Origin: Sphaerotilus mobilis
GTDB lineage: Bacteria > Pseudomonadota > Gammaproteobacteria > Burkholderiales > Burkholderiaceae_C
Direction of reading: 5' to 3'
NCBI RefSeq assembly: GCF_004216565.1
Contig: NZ_SGWV01000010.1
Location: 62,001 to 126,000 of the forward strand
Length of the DNA: 64,000 nucleotides
How positions within the stretch are numbered: the first letter of the stretch is position 1; the number at the start of each line of letters is the position of its first letter. The notes beneath the pieces are model-generated. The model worked only from the letters and a program-made list of their open reading frames with translations. It ran no database searches and had not been told where the DNA came from. A program made the translations under genes and the position numbers. Below are positions 44,076 through 52,266 of the stretch, piece by piece.

Positions 44076-44675
44076 TCAGTGGTGAGCGCCGTCCTTGACC
44101 GGTGCCGACATCAGCTTGTCGGTGTAGGCGATCGCCAGCGCCGACAGCAGGAAGACCACGTGGATGGTGGTCTGCCACAGCAGCACTTTCTCGGTGTAGT
44201 TGTCGGCGTTGATGAAGGTCTTGAGCAGGTGGATCGAGCTGATGCCGATGATGGCCGTGGCCAGCTTGACCTTCAGCACCGAGGCGTTGACGTGGCTGAG
44301 CCACTCGGGCTGGTCGGGGTGGCTTTCCAGCCGCAGCCGCGAGACGAAGGTCTCGTAGCCGCCGACGATGACCATGATCAGCAGGTTGGAGATCATCACC
44401 ACGTCGATCAGTGCGAGCACCACCAGCATGATGATGGTCTCGTTGAGCGAGGTGACCGGCAGGTCGCTCTTGTAGCCGATGCTGGTGACCAGCTTGGCCA
44501 GCGCGGCCTGGTTGCCGAACGCCGCCTCGATCAGGTGGACCAGCTCGACCCAGAAGTGGAAGACGTAGACGCCCTGGGCCAGGATCAGGCCGAGGTAGAG
44601 CGGCAGCTGCAGCCAGCGGCTGGCGAAGATCAGGTTGGGCAGCGGGGCGAGCTTGACTTGTGCAGGGTCCTTCAT
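44076..44675 (-). CDS. yqhA: UPF0114 (YqhA) inner-membrane protein
   Basis: A 199-residue membrane protein with four helices. The family patterns are [45 protein letters not shown] and [18 protein letters not shown]. The short C-terminal tail ends KDGAHH. UPF0114 is conserved in Proteobacteria, but its function is not established. It is a monocistronic gene upstream of fumarase in the same direction, with about 120 bases between, so co-transcription is possible but unproven. Confidence 0.93.
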   Translation of the reverse strand: MKDPAQVKLAPLPNLIFASRWLQLPLYLGLILAQGVYVFHFWVELVHLIEAAFGNQAALAKLVTSIGYKSDLPVTSLNETIIMLVVLALIDVVMISNLLIMVIVGGYETFVSRLRLESHPDQPEWLSHVNASVLKVKLATAIIGISSIHLLKTFINADNYTEKVLLWQTTIHVVFLLSALAIAYTDKLMSAPVKDGAHH

Positions 44676-44852
44676 CGGGGCTCTTCTTGGGCAGGTGACG
44701 ACGGTTGATGAGCGCCGAACGGTCCGGCGGCAGCGGGAAAACCGGGGCGATTCTAGGGTTGGGGCCGTGTCACGATGGTGTCGTCCGGGGACGGGCCGTC
44801 ACCGTCAGGCTGACGCCCGCATGACAGCGCTTGACAGCCACCCACCATCGAT

Positions 44853-44898
44853 GGCACCACAGAGTCAGGGGCTCGTAAGAGCCCCTTTCTAAGGTGCC
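44853..44898 (+). promoter_or_regulatory. Nested hairpin in acs leader
   Basis: An outer stem GGCACC/GGTGCC encloses a perfect 7-bp hairpin GGGGCTC-GTAA-GAGCCCC followed by UUUCU. It ends 45 bases before the acs start. The inner part looks like an intrinsic terminator in the leader, and the outer stem offers a competing fold, as in attenuators. It could instead be the terminator of an unseen upstream transcript. About 177 bases between this and the yqhA start show nothing else. Confidence 0.55.
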
Positions 44899-44942
44899 GG
44901 CAGTTTTCCATCCTGACCCACTGACCTGTCGGAGACAAGCAC

Positions 44943-46913
44943 ATGAGCGAAGCAGACATCAAGCTGTACAACCCGAGCGCTGCGGCCCAAGCCGCCGCCC
45001 ATGTGTCCGGCATGGCCGCCTACCAGGCCCTGGTCGACGAGGCCGAGCGCGACTACGAGGGCTACTGGGCCCGTCTGGCGCGCGAGATGCTGGCGTGGAA
45101 GACCCCGTTCACCAAGGTCCTCAACAGCGACAACTCGCCCTTCTTCAAGTGGTTCGAGGACGGCACGCTGAACGCGTCCTACAACTGCCTGGACCGCAAC
45201 GTCGAGCGCGGCCTGGGCGACAAGACCGCCATCATCTTCGAGGCCGACGGCGGCGAGGTCACCAAGGTGACCTACAGCGAGCTGCTGACCAAGACCAGCC
45301 AGATCGCCAACGGCCTGAAGAGCCTGGGCATCGTCAAGGGCGACCGGGTCGTCATCTACATCTCCATGTCCATCGACGGCGTGGCCGCCATGCAGGCCTG
45401 CGCCCGCATCGGCGCGACCCACTCGGTCGTCTTCGGCGGCTTCTCGGCCCAGTCGCTGCGCGACCGCATCGAGGACACCGGCGCCAAGGCCGTCATCACC
45501 GCCGACTTCCAGGTCCGTGGCGGCAAGCAGCTGGCGCTCAAGAGCATCGTCGACGAGGCGATCGCCCTGGGCGGCTGCGAGTCGATCCGCAACGTCGTGG
45601 TCGTCAAGCGCACCGGCGCGCCGATCAACATGACCGCCGGCCGCGACCTGTGGATGGACGAGCTGACCGCTGGCCAGTCGACCACCTGCGAGCCGACCTG
45701 GGTCGAGGCCGAACACCCGCTGTTCCTGCTCTACACCTCCGGCTCGACCGGCAAGCCCAAGGGCGTCCAGCACAGCACCGGCGGCTACCTGCTGCATGCC
45801 GCGCTGACCACCAAGTGGACCTTCGACCTGAAGGCCGACGACGTCTTCTGGTGCACCGCCGACATCGGCTGGGTCACCGGCCACACCTACATCACCTACG
45901 GCCCGCTGGCCCTGGGCGGCACCGAGATCGTCTTCGAAGGCGTGCCGACCTACCCGGACGCCGGCCGCTTCTGGAAGATGATCCAGGACCACAAGGTCTC
46001 GATCTTCTACACCGCGCCGACGGCGATCCGCTCGCTGATCAAGGCTGCCGAGGCCAACGATGCCGTGCATCCCAAGAGCTACGACCTGAGCAGCCTGCGC
46101 CTGCTCGGCTCGGTCGGCGAGCCGATCAACCCCGCCGCCTGGGAGTGGTACCACCTGCATGTGGGCGGCGGCCGTTGCCCGATCGTCGACACCTTCTGGC
46201 AGACGGAGACCGGCGGCCACATGATCACCCCGCTGCCGGGCGCGACGCCGCTGGTGCCGGGCTCCTGCACGCTGCCCTTCCCGGGCATCCAGGCCACCGT
46301 CGTCGACGAGACCGGCAAGGAAGTGCCGTGGGGCCAGGGCGGCATCCTGGTCGTCAAGAAGCCGTGGCCGTCGATGATCCGCAACATCTGGGGCGACCCG
46401 GAGCGCTTCAAGAAGTCCTACTACCCCGAGGACTTCAAGGGCCAGCTCTACCTGGCCGGCGACGGCGCGATCCGTGACGCCAAGAACGGCTACTTCACCA
46501 TCACCGGCCGCATCGACGACGTGCTGAACGTGTCGGGCCACCGCATGGGCACGATGGAGATCGAGTCGGCGCTGGTCAGCTGCACCGAGCTGGTCGCCGA
46601 AGCCGCCGTGGTCGGCCGTCCGGACGACACCACCGGCGAGGCCATCTGCGCCTTCGTCGTGCTCAAGCGCCCGCTGCCGGTCGGCGACGAGGCCAAGGCC
46701 ATCGCCAAGCAGCTGCGTGACCACGTTGGCAAGGAGATCGGCCCGATCGCCAAGCCCAAGGACATCCGCTTCGGCGAGAACCTGCCCAAGACCCGCTCGG
46801 GCAAGATCATGCGCCGCCTGCTGCGCTCGATCGCCAAGGGCGAGACGATCACGCAGGACACCAGCACGCTGGAGAACCCGGCGATCCTGGGGCAGCTGGG
46901 CCAGAACTACTGA
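44943..46913 (+). CDS. acs: Acetyl-CoA synthetase
   Basis: A 656-residue AMP-forming acetate-CoA ligase that activates acetate through acetyl-AMP to acetyl-CoA. The P-loop-like motif is [35 protein letters not shown] and [19 protein letters not shown] follow. The hinge Asp is in [10 protein letters not shown] with [20 protein letters not shown]. The regulatory Lys621 lies in [14 protein letters not shown], the site acetylated by Pat-type enzymes in relatives. A GTCGGAGAC ribosome site precedes the ATG. Length and motifs match canonical Acs. It has its own terminator downstream and a structured leader upstream. Confidence 0.98.
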   Translation: MSEADIKLYNPSAAAQAAAHVSGMAAYQALVDEAERDYEGYWARLAREMLAWKTPFTKVLNSDNSPFFKWFEDGTLNASYNCLDRNVERGLGDKTAIIFEADGGEVTKVTYSELLTKTSQIANGLKSLGIVKGDRVVIYISMSIDGVAAMQACARIGATHSVVFGGFSAQSLRDRIEDTGAKAVITADFQVRGGKQLALKSIVDEAIALGGCESIRNVVVVKRTGAPINMTAGRDLWMDELTAGQSTTCEPTWVEAEHPLFLLYTSGSTGKPKGVQHSTGGYLLHAALTTKWTFDLKADDVFWCTADIGWVTGHTYITYGPLALGGTEIVFEGVPTYPDAGRFWKMIQDHKVSIFYTAPTAIRSLIKAAEANDAVHPKSYDLSSLRLLGSVGEPINPAAWEWYHLHVGGGRCPIVDTFWQTETGGHMITPLPGATPLVPGSCTLPFPGIQATVVDETGKEVPWGQGGILVVKKPWPSMIRNIWGDPERFKKSYYPEDFKGQLYLAGDGAIRDAKNGYFTITGRIDDVLNVSGHRMGTMEIESALVSCTELVAEAAVVGRPDDTTGEAICAFVVLKRPLPVGDEAKAIAKQLRDHVGKEIGPIAKPKDIRFGENLPKTRSGKIMRRLLRSIAKGETITQDTSTLENPAILGQLGQNY

Positions 46914-46936
46914 TCAAGGCTTCCCGCCTGACCTGC

Positions 46937-46962
46937 AACGCCCCGCCCTGCGGGGCGTTTTT
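46937..46962 (+). terminator. Rho-independent terminator of acs
   Basis: A perfect 10-bp stem AACGCCCCGC-CCT-GCGGGGCGTT is followed by UUUUU, 23 bases after the acs stop. The U-run touches the last base of the convergent XRE regulator gene, so the 3' ends of the two genes nearly meet. Confidence 0.93.
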
Positions 46963-47696
46963 CATGGGCGCTTGAGTTCCGCAAACGGCCCGAACAGCCA
47001 TGACCGCATCCCGATGACCAGCGTGTAGGGCCGCTTGTGGGCCTCGGCCAGTCGCTGGTCGGCGAGGTGTTGCTGGGCAAAGTCCTGGGCGACCCGGGCG
47101 AGGCGCTCGTGGAAGGCGCTGGCCTGGGCATGGCCGATCTCGCCGTGCACCAGCGTCAGCAGTTCGCCCTCGGCGTCGAAGCCGCCGGCGTAGTAGTCGG
47201 GCACGACGGTGCTGCGGAAATAGTCCATGACCGGGCCCATCGGCCGCCAGCGGAAGGTCTTGGCCAGGCGCAGGCGGTAGCGGTTCAGGGGCTTAAGCTC
47301 GATCACGCCCAGCCGGTCGAGCTGCACGAAGTAGCGCACCAGCTCGGCCTCGTCGTAGCGGTAGCTGGCCAGCACCTGTTCGAAGGTCCACTGGCTCAGG
47401 CAACAGATCGCCGCCAGCAGCAGCTTGCGGTCGGCCACCACGGCACGTTCCTGGTCCAGCGTCAGCTCATGGCGGGCCGGCTGCTGTTCGGCCACCCGGC
47501 GCGCCAGTTCGGCGAAGTCGGTGCGCAGCACCTGGCAGATCGCGTCGATGCGGCTGAGCGGCATGTCGCCCTGCGACAGCATGCGCTTGACGCTGGACTC
47601 GGCCATGCCGAGCGCCACCGCCAACTGTGCATAGGTGATGCCGGCGGTCTTCAGCTCGCGCTTGAGGACCTGGATCAGGTCGGCGGTGGTCGACAT
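46962..47696 (-). CDS. XRE-family (Cro/CI-type) transcriptional regulator
   Basis: A 244-residue regulator. The N-terminal helix-turn-helix (about residues 5-65) reads LKRELKTAGITYAQLAVALG, MAESSVKRMLSQGDMPLSRI. The C-terminal about 170 residues (VVADRKLLLAAICCLSQWTF to the end) have no domain I recognise; they may bind an effector. The longer open frame upstream is a shadow, since the ATG of M-S-T-T-A-D is where the HTH begins. It is divergent from the exported hypothetical/DUF2145 pair. A 21-base palindrome lies in the shared promoter region, suggesting control of its own gene and of the pair. Confidence 0.88.
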   Translation of the reverse strand: MSTTADLIQVLKRELKTAGITYAQLAVALGMAESSVKRMLSQGDMPLSRIDAICQVLRTDFAELARRVAEQQPARHELTLDQERAVVADRKLLLAAICCLSQWTFEQVLASYRYDEAELVRYFVQLDRLGVIELKPLNRYRLRLAKTFRWRPMGPVMDYFRSTVVPDYYAGGFDAEGELLTLVHGEIGHAQASAFHERLARVAQDFAQQHLADQRLAEAHKRPYTLVIGMRSWLFGPFAELKRP

Positions 47697-47732
47697 CGGT
47701 GCAGTCCTTCCCGGGCAAGCCCGCAGCGGCTT

Positions 47733-47753
47733 CGGTATCTCAAAACGATACCG
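47733..47753. promoter_or_regulatory. Candidate operator for the XRE regulator
   Basis: CGGTATC-TCAAAAC-GATACCG is a perfect 7-bp inverted repeat with a 7-base spacer. It lies 37 bases upstream of the regulator start and 98 bases before the divergent gene. It sits in the only markedly AT-richer stretch of the region, as expected for a promoter-overlapping operator. Binding by the XRE protein is inferred from position. Confidence 0.6.
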
Positions 47754-47850
47754 ATGGTGCAGATCGATGATATGTCGTGCCTTCTCGTTGCACCTTCGGG
47801 TCAGCCCTTGCACGATGCATTCCTCGACACCACCCCCACGAGGAATCACC

Positions 47851-48315
47851 ATGAAGACCTTCCCGCTGACGACCTTCCCGCGCCGCCTGCTGGCGCTCGC
47901 CCTGTCCGCGGCGCTGCTGAGCGCCGCCCCGGCCCAGGCCCAGGCCCAGGGCCGCGCTGGCGATGCCGTCGTCGACGCCAGCGCGGCGTCGTCTGCGGCG
48001 CTCAGCCTGCCGGTTGCGCTGGTCGCCTCGACCGGCCTGGTCGTGCTGGGCGGCGCGGCCGTGCTGACGGTGGTGGCCGTGCAGGCCTCGGCCACCGGCA
48101 CGGTCTGGGTGCTGGAGCGGGCCTCCGATGGCGCCCGTGTCGTGCTGCGCTTCTCGGGCCGTGTGGCACGCGGCGCGGCCATCGGCGCCGGCACGGCCTT
48201 GAGCGTCACCACCATCGCCGCCGGCACGCTGCTGTCGGCCTCGGGCGAACTGTTGTGCTTCGTGCCGAACCCGCAAGCCAGCGCGCTGATGCACGACCAG
48301 CGCCTGAGCTGGTGA
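47851..48315 (+). CDS. Exported hypothetical protein paired with DUF2145
   Basis: A 154-residue protein. A signal peptide (MKTFPLTTFPRRLLALALSA through AQAQAQ) is followed by two Ala/Val/Gly-rich hydrophobic stretches: LPVALVASTGLVVLGGAAVL, which may be a membrane helix, and GAAIGAGTALSVTTIAAGTLL. The end is CFVPNPQASALMHDQRLSW. CGAGGAATC supports the ATG. I do not recognise a family. It is followed after 71 bases by a DUF2145 gene in the same direction and is divergent from the XRE regulator, so the three probably form one regulated module in the envelope. Confidence 0.75.
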   Translation: MKTFPLTTFPRRLLALALSAALLSAAPAQAQAQGRAGDAVVDASAASSAALSLPVALVASTGLVVLGGAAVLTVVAVQASATGTVWVLERASDGARVVLRFSGRVARGAAIGAGTALSVTTIAAGTLLSASGELLCFVPNPQASALMHDQRLSW

Positions 48316-48386
48316 ACGCCGACCGTCCCACCCGCCCTACCCGCCCTACCCCCATGACCCGCACCACCACCCAAGCGGAGACCCCC

Positions 48387-49202
48387 ATGACCCCCACGAC
48401 CCCCATCTGGACGCGCGTTCGCTTGACCTTCACCGCCCTGGCGCTGGCATCGCTCGGCGCCATCGCCTCGCCCGCCCTGGCCGGCCAGAACTGCGAGGCC
48501 CGGCCCCTGCGCACCGAAGCCGTCGCCCAGGCGCTGGAGCTGGCCAGCCGCGTCGGCGACGCGCTCGATGCCAGCGGCGCGCGGGTCGTGCTGCTGGCGC
48601 GCGCCGGCCGCAACCTCGACGAATGGGGCCTGCGCTGGTCGCACATGGGCATCGCCTATCGGGACGACGCGGCCGGCGGCTGGCTCGTGGTGCACAAGCT
48701 CAACGCCTGCGGCATGTCGACCGGCAACCTGTTCCGGCAGGGCCTTGGGCCCTTCTTCCTGGATGACGTGTACCGCCACGAGGCCGGCATGGTGGTGCCC
48801 ACACCGGCGCTGCAGGCCGCGCTGCTGCCGCTGCTCAAGGACGATGCGCGGGTCACGACCCTGCAACACCGGCCCTACAACATGGTCGCCTTCCCCTGGT
48901 CAACCCGCTACCAGCAGAGCAACCAGTGGGCGCTGGAGACGCTGGCGATGGCCGCCGAGCCCGGCATCGTCGACCGCGCCGGTGCGCAGGCCTGGCTGCG
49001 CTTCAAGGGCTACCGGCCGACGGTCCTGAACATCGGGCCGATGAAGCGACTGGGCGCGCGCATGGGCACCGCCCACATCGCCTTCGACGACCACCCGGAC
49101 GCCGATCGCTACGCCGACCGGATCGCCACGGTGACGGTCGAGTCGGTCTTCGGCTTCGTCGCCAGCGGCGGCTTGGGCGCTCCGATGCAGGTGCTGCGGT
49201 GA
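48387..49202 (+). CDS. DUF2145 exported protein
   Basis: A 271-residue protein with a signal peptide (FTALALASLGAIASPALAG, cleavage near residue 31). The DUF2145 domain begins at QNCEARPLRTEAVAQALELA. Conserved blocks are VVLLARAGRNLDEWGLRWSH (then MGIAYRDD), WLVVHKLNACG, GLGPFFLDDVY, and YRPTVLNIGPMKRLGARMG. The His after RWS, a Cys in LNACG and the 'H-GIAYRD' stretch recall NlpC/P60-like or papain-like folds, but this is inference. A GCGGAG site precedes the chosen ATG; another ATG lies 11 codons upstream. Function unknown. Confidence 0.85.
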   Translation: MTPTTPIWTRVRLTFTALALASLGAIASPALAGQNCEARPLRTEAVAQALELASRVGDALDASGARVVLLARAGRNLDEWGLRWSHMGIAYRDDAAGGWLVVHKLNACGMSTGNLFRQGLGPFFLDDVYRHEAGMVVPTPALQAALLPLLKDDARVTTLQHRPYNMVAFPWSTRYQQSNQWALETLAMAAEPGIVDRAGAQAWLRFKGYRPTVLNIGPMKRLGARMGTAHIAFDDHPDADRYADRIATVTVESVFGFVASGGLGAPMQVLR

Positions 49203-49285
49203 GCGCCGCGCGCCCCGGGCAGATCCGAGGCCTTGCACCACAATCGTCGTCCGCAGGTTCGACCGCAACCCGAGGTGATCCGTCC

Positions 49286-51241
49286 ATGACCCACGCCACA
49301 CCTTCGACCGAGGCCAGTCAGTTCGACCTGCTGCGCCAGCGCCGTTTTGCGCCCTTCTTCTGGACCCAGTTCCTCGGCGCGGCCAACGACAACCTGTTCA
49401 AGTTCGCCTTCACCGTGCTGGTGACCTACCAGCTGCAGGTCGCGTGGTTGCCGGCCTCGCTGGCCGGGCTGGCGATCGGGGCGCTGTTCATCCTGCCCTT
49501 CGTGCTGCTGTCGGCCACCAGCGGCCAGCTCGCCGACAAGTTCGACAAGGCCCGCGTGATGCGCGCGGTCAAGAACCTCGAGATCGCCATCATGGCGTTG
49601 GCCGCCTGGGGCTTCCTGCTCGATGACGCCGGCCTCAAGGTCAGCGTGCTGCTGGGCTGCGTCTTCCTGATGGGCCTGCACTCGACGCTGTTCGGCCCGG
49701 TCAAGTTCGCCTACCTGCCGCAGCACCTGGACGAACACGAGCTGACCGGCGGCAACGGCATGGTGGAGATGGGCACGTTTGTCGCCATCTTGCTGGGCAA
49801 CGTGGCCGGCGGCCTGCTGATCGGCCTGCCGGAGATCGGCGCCAGCGCCGTGGCCGTGGCCTGCCTGGCTGTCGCCGTCGCCGGCCGGCTGGCGGTGCAG
49901 CGCGTGCCGGACACGCCGGCCACCGATCCGGGCCTGCGCATCAACATCAACCCGTTCACCGAGACCTGGGCCAACCTGAAGCTGGCCCACGGCAACCGGG
50001 TGGTGTTCCGCTCGCTGCTGGGCATCTCCTGGATGTGGTTCTTCGGCGCGGTCTTCCTGAGCCAGTTCCCGTCCTTCGCCAAGGATGTGCTGCACGGCGA
50101 CGAGCGGGTGGCCTCGCTGCTGCTGGTGGTGTTCTCGATCGGCATCGGCGTGGGCTCGCTGCTGTGTGAGGTGCTGTCGCGCCGCCATGTCGAGATCGGC
50201 CTGGTGCCGCTGGGTGCCATCGGCATGAGCGTGTTCTCGATCGACCTTTACCTGGCCACGCGAGGCTTGCCGCCGATCGACGCCGGCATGTCCCACACCC
50301 TCGGCAGCTTTCTCGCCCAGCCGGCGCACTGGCGCCTGATGCTGGACCTGGCGCTGCTGGCGCTGTCGGCCGGCCTCTACAGCGTGCCGATGTATGCGCT
50401 GATCCAGCTGCGTTCGCCGGCCAGTCACCGGGCCCGCATCATCGCGGCCAACAACATCCTCAACGCCCTGTTCATGATCGCCAGCTCGCTGCTGGCCGGG
50501 CTGCTGCTGTCCTCGGGCGCCAGCATCCCGCAGGTCTTCCTGGCGACCGGGCTGGCCAATGTGCTGGTGGCCGGCTACATCTTCCTGCTGGTGCCGGAAT
50601 ACCTGCTGCGCTTCGTCGCATTCGTGATGACGCACGTCGTCTACCGGGTGCGGCTGCGCGGTGACACGCACCTGCCGGTGCAGGGCGCGGCGATCGTCGC
50701 GGCCAACCACGTCAGCTACGTCGATGCGGTGCTGCTGATGGCGATCAGCCCGCGCCCGATCCGCTTCCTGATGGACCACCGCATCTTCGCGGTGCCGGTG
50801 CTGGGCTGGCTGTTCCGGCTCGCCAAGGCGATCCCGGTGGCGCCGCAGAAGGACGATCCGGTGGCCTATGAACGGGCTTTCGAGCAGGCCCGTGCGGTGC
50901 TGGCCGAGGGCGACCTGCTGGGCATCTTCCCGGAAGGCGGCATCACCCGCGACGGGCAGTTGCAGCCCTTCAAGGGCGGCATCATGAAGATCGTGGCCAG
51001 CCACCCGGCGCCGGTCGTGCCGGTCTCGCTGCGCAAGCTCTGGGGCTCGACCTTCTCGCGCATCGAGGGCGGACAGGCGATGGCGAGGCCCTTCCGGCGT
51101 GGCATCTTCAGCCGCGTGGAGGTGCTGGTGGCCGAGCCGATCGCGCCGGAACACCTGTCCCCGGAAGGTCTGCGGCAGGTCATCCAGCAAGGCCTGGATG
51201 TGCCGCTGCCGCGACGCCGGCCACAGACCGGCATGGCATGA
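49286..51241 (+). CDS. LplT-type MFS transporter fused to PlsC-type acyltransferase
   Basis: A 651-residue two-domain protein. The first about 430 residues are an MFS transporter (about 12 helices) of the lysophospholipid transporter type (LGAANDNLFKFAF, SGQLADKFDKARVMR, FGPVKFAYLPQHL). Residues about 445-640 are a 1-acyl-glycerol-3-phosphate acyltransferase with the HX4D motif NHVSYVDAV, the FPEGGITRDG block and PVVPVSLRKLWG. In E. coli LplT flips lysophospholipid inward and the PlsC half of Aas re-acylates it. Here the acyl-ACP synthetase part of Aas is absent. It likely repairs membrane lysophospholipids. The ATG follows CCGAGGTGA. Confidence 0.94.
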   Translation: MTHATPSTEASQFDLLRQRRFAPFFWTQFLGAANDNLFKFAFTVLVTYQLQVAWLPASLAGLAIGALFILPFVLLSATSGQLADKFDKARVMRAVKNLEIAIMALAAWGFLLDDAGLKVSVLLGCVFLMGLHSTLFGPVKFAYLPQHLDEHELTGGNGMVEMGTFVAILLGNVAGGLLIGLPEIGASAVAVACLAVAVAGRLAVQRVPDTPATDPGLRININPFTETWANLKLAHGNRVVFRSLLGISWMWFFGAVFLSQFPSFAKDVLHGDERVASLLLVVFSIGIGVGSLLCEVLSRRHVEIGLVPLGAIGMSVFSIDLYLATRGLPPIDAGMSHTLGSFLAQPAHWRLMLDLALLALSAGLYSVPMYALIQLRSPASHRARIIAANNILNALFMIASSLLAGLLLSSGASIPQVFLATGLANVLVAGYIFLLVPEYLLRFVAFVMTHVVYRVRLRGDTHLPVQGAAIVAANHVSYVDAVLLMAISPRPIRFLMDHRIFAVPVLGWLFRLAKAIPVAPQKDDPVAYERAFEQARAVLAEGDLLGIFPEGGITRDGQLQPFKGGIMKIVASHPAPVVPVSLRKLWGSTFSRIEGGQAMARPFRRGIFSRVEVLVAEPIAPEHLSPEGLRQVIQQGLDVPLPRRRPQTGMA

Positions 51242-51305
51242 TCCGCGCCCCGCGCCGGAACCCGAGCATCCGGCGGGCTCCCTCCACCACCACTAGCCCC
51301 GCACC

Positions 51306-51680
51306 ATGGACCTGAAGCTGCCGATCACCATCAACGACGAACTCAGTGACGACGTCATCGAGTCCACCGGCATGCTCGACCTGGCCAGCGGCGAGATCCG
51401 CGACGTGAAGTACCTCGAACACGATCTGGAGGCCGACGGCTTCCCGGCCGAGTCCGAGGACTATGAGTTCACCTGCGGCATCCTGCGCAACGGCAACAAG
51501 GAAGTCGAGTTCCGCATCGAGGTCGACGTGGTCGGCCGCAAGTACTCGATCACCCCGACCGAGTTGCTCGAACTCAAGGGCCGCGCTGCCAAGCTCTTCA
51601 CCGCCCCGCCGCCGGAAGTGGCGGCCGCAGCAGCGGCGGCCGCAGCGAAGGCGGCCGCGAAGAAGCGGCCGCGCAAGTGA
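51306..51680 (+). CDS. Small acidic protein with Ala/Lys-rich tail
   Basis: A 124-residue protein with two parts. Residues 1-98 are acidic with alternating strand and helix (MDLKLPITINDELSDDVIES, DYEFTCGILRNGNKEVEFRI, YSITPTELLELKGRAAKLF). Residues about 99-124 form a low-complexity tail with a nine-alanine run ending in AAAKKRPRK. A basic AAK/PRK tail recalls histone H1-like or nucleic-acid-binding extensions. I recognise no family. No strong ribosome site is visible. It lies 64 bases after the LplT-PlsC gene in the same direction and converges with the acetyltransferase gene. Confidence 0.75.
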   Translation: MDLKLPITINDELSDDVIESTGMLDLASGEIRDVKYLEHDLEADGFPAESEDYEFTCGILRNGNKEVEFRIEVDVVGRKYSITPTELLELKGRAAKLFTAPPPEVAAAAAAAAAKAAAKKRPRK

Positions 51681-51752
51681 TCTGACGAGCTGAAGAGCTG
51701 AAGAGCTGAAAAGCAGGTAGCCGGCTCGGCGCCCGGCCCCCGCTGGCCGCGA

Positions 51753-52253
51753 TCAGCGCCAGACGGCCGGGATGCCCAGCGCCGTCTTGCCCGGCGGCAC
51801 GTCCTTGGTGACGACCGCGTTGGCGCCGACCTTGCAGCCATCGCCCAGGCGCAGCCCGCCGATGACCTTGGCACCCGAGCCGATGAAGACGTCGTCGCCG
51901 ATCACCGGCACGCCGCCGCGGTTGTCGCCGATGACGACGCCGCTCTCGATCCAGACGTTGCGCCCGCCGCGCACGGCCGAGTTGATGACCACGCCGACAG
52001 GGTGGATCAGCACCAGCCCCGGGCCGAACTGCGTCTTCACACCGATGACGCAGCCGTTGAGCCATTTGTTGAGCACATGCGGCAGCAAGGCCAGCGGCGC
52101 CAGCCGCCAGCGCACCAGCTGACCCTGCAGGCGCACCAGCACATTGGCCAGCGTGCCGTCGGCCAGGATGGCCTTGGGCAGCGAACACGGCGTGCCGTAC
52201 TGACCATAAAGGGCCTGCTTGGCGCGCAGGTCCGACATCAGCAGCGTGAACAT
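51753..52253 (-). CDS. Hexapeptide-repeat serine acetyltransferase-like protein
   Basis: A 166-residue acetyltransferase with the left-handed beta-helix of the CysE/WcaB family. The hexapeptide turns are seen in LVLIHPVGVVINSAVRGGRN, VWIESGVVIGDNRG, VIGDDVFIGSGAKVIGG, and KVGANAVVTKDVPPG, with the family end ALGIPAVWR. Lying 13 bases after a glycosyltransferase gene in an exopolysaccharide locus, it more likely acetylates a sugar polymer unit than serine. The His of LIHPVGVVIN is the probable catalytic residue. The start ATG has only a weak ribosome site and relies on coupling. Confidence 0.9.
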   Translation of the reverse strand: MFTLLMSDLRAKQALYGQYGTPCSLPKAILADGTLANVLVRLQGQLVRWRLAPLALLPHVLNKWLNGCVIGVKTQFGPGLVLIHPVGVVINSAVRGGRNVWIESGVVIGDNRGGVPVIGDDVFIGSGAKVIGGLRLGDGCKVGANAVVTKDVPPGKTALGIPAVWR

Positions 52254-52266
52254 CGCGTTGCCGTGT

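Noticed and set aside
47037-48386. Open frame extending the DUF2145 gene far upstream
   Set aside because: It crosses the XRE gene antisense and the exported hypothetical gene in another frame. A signal peptide and ribosome site mark the real start.
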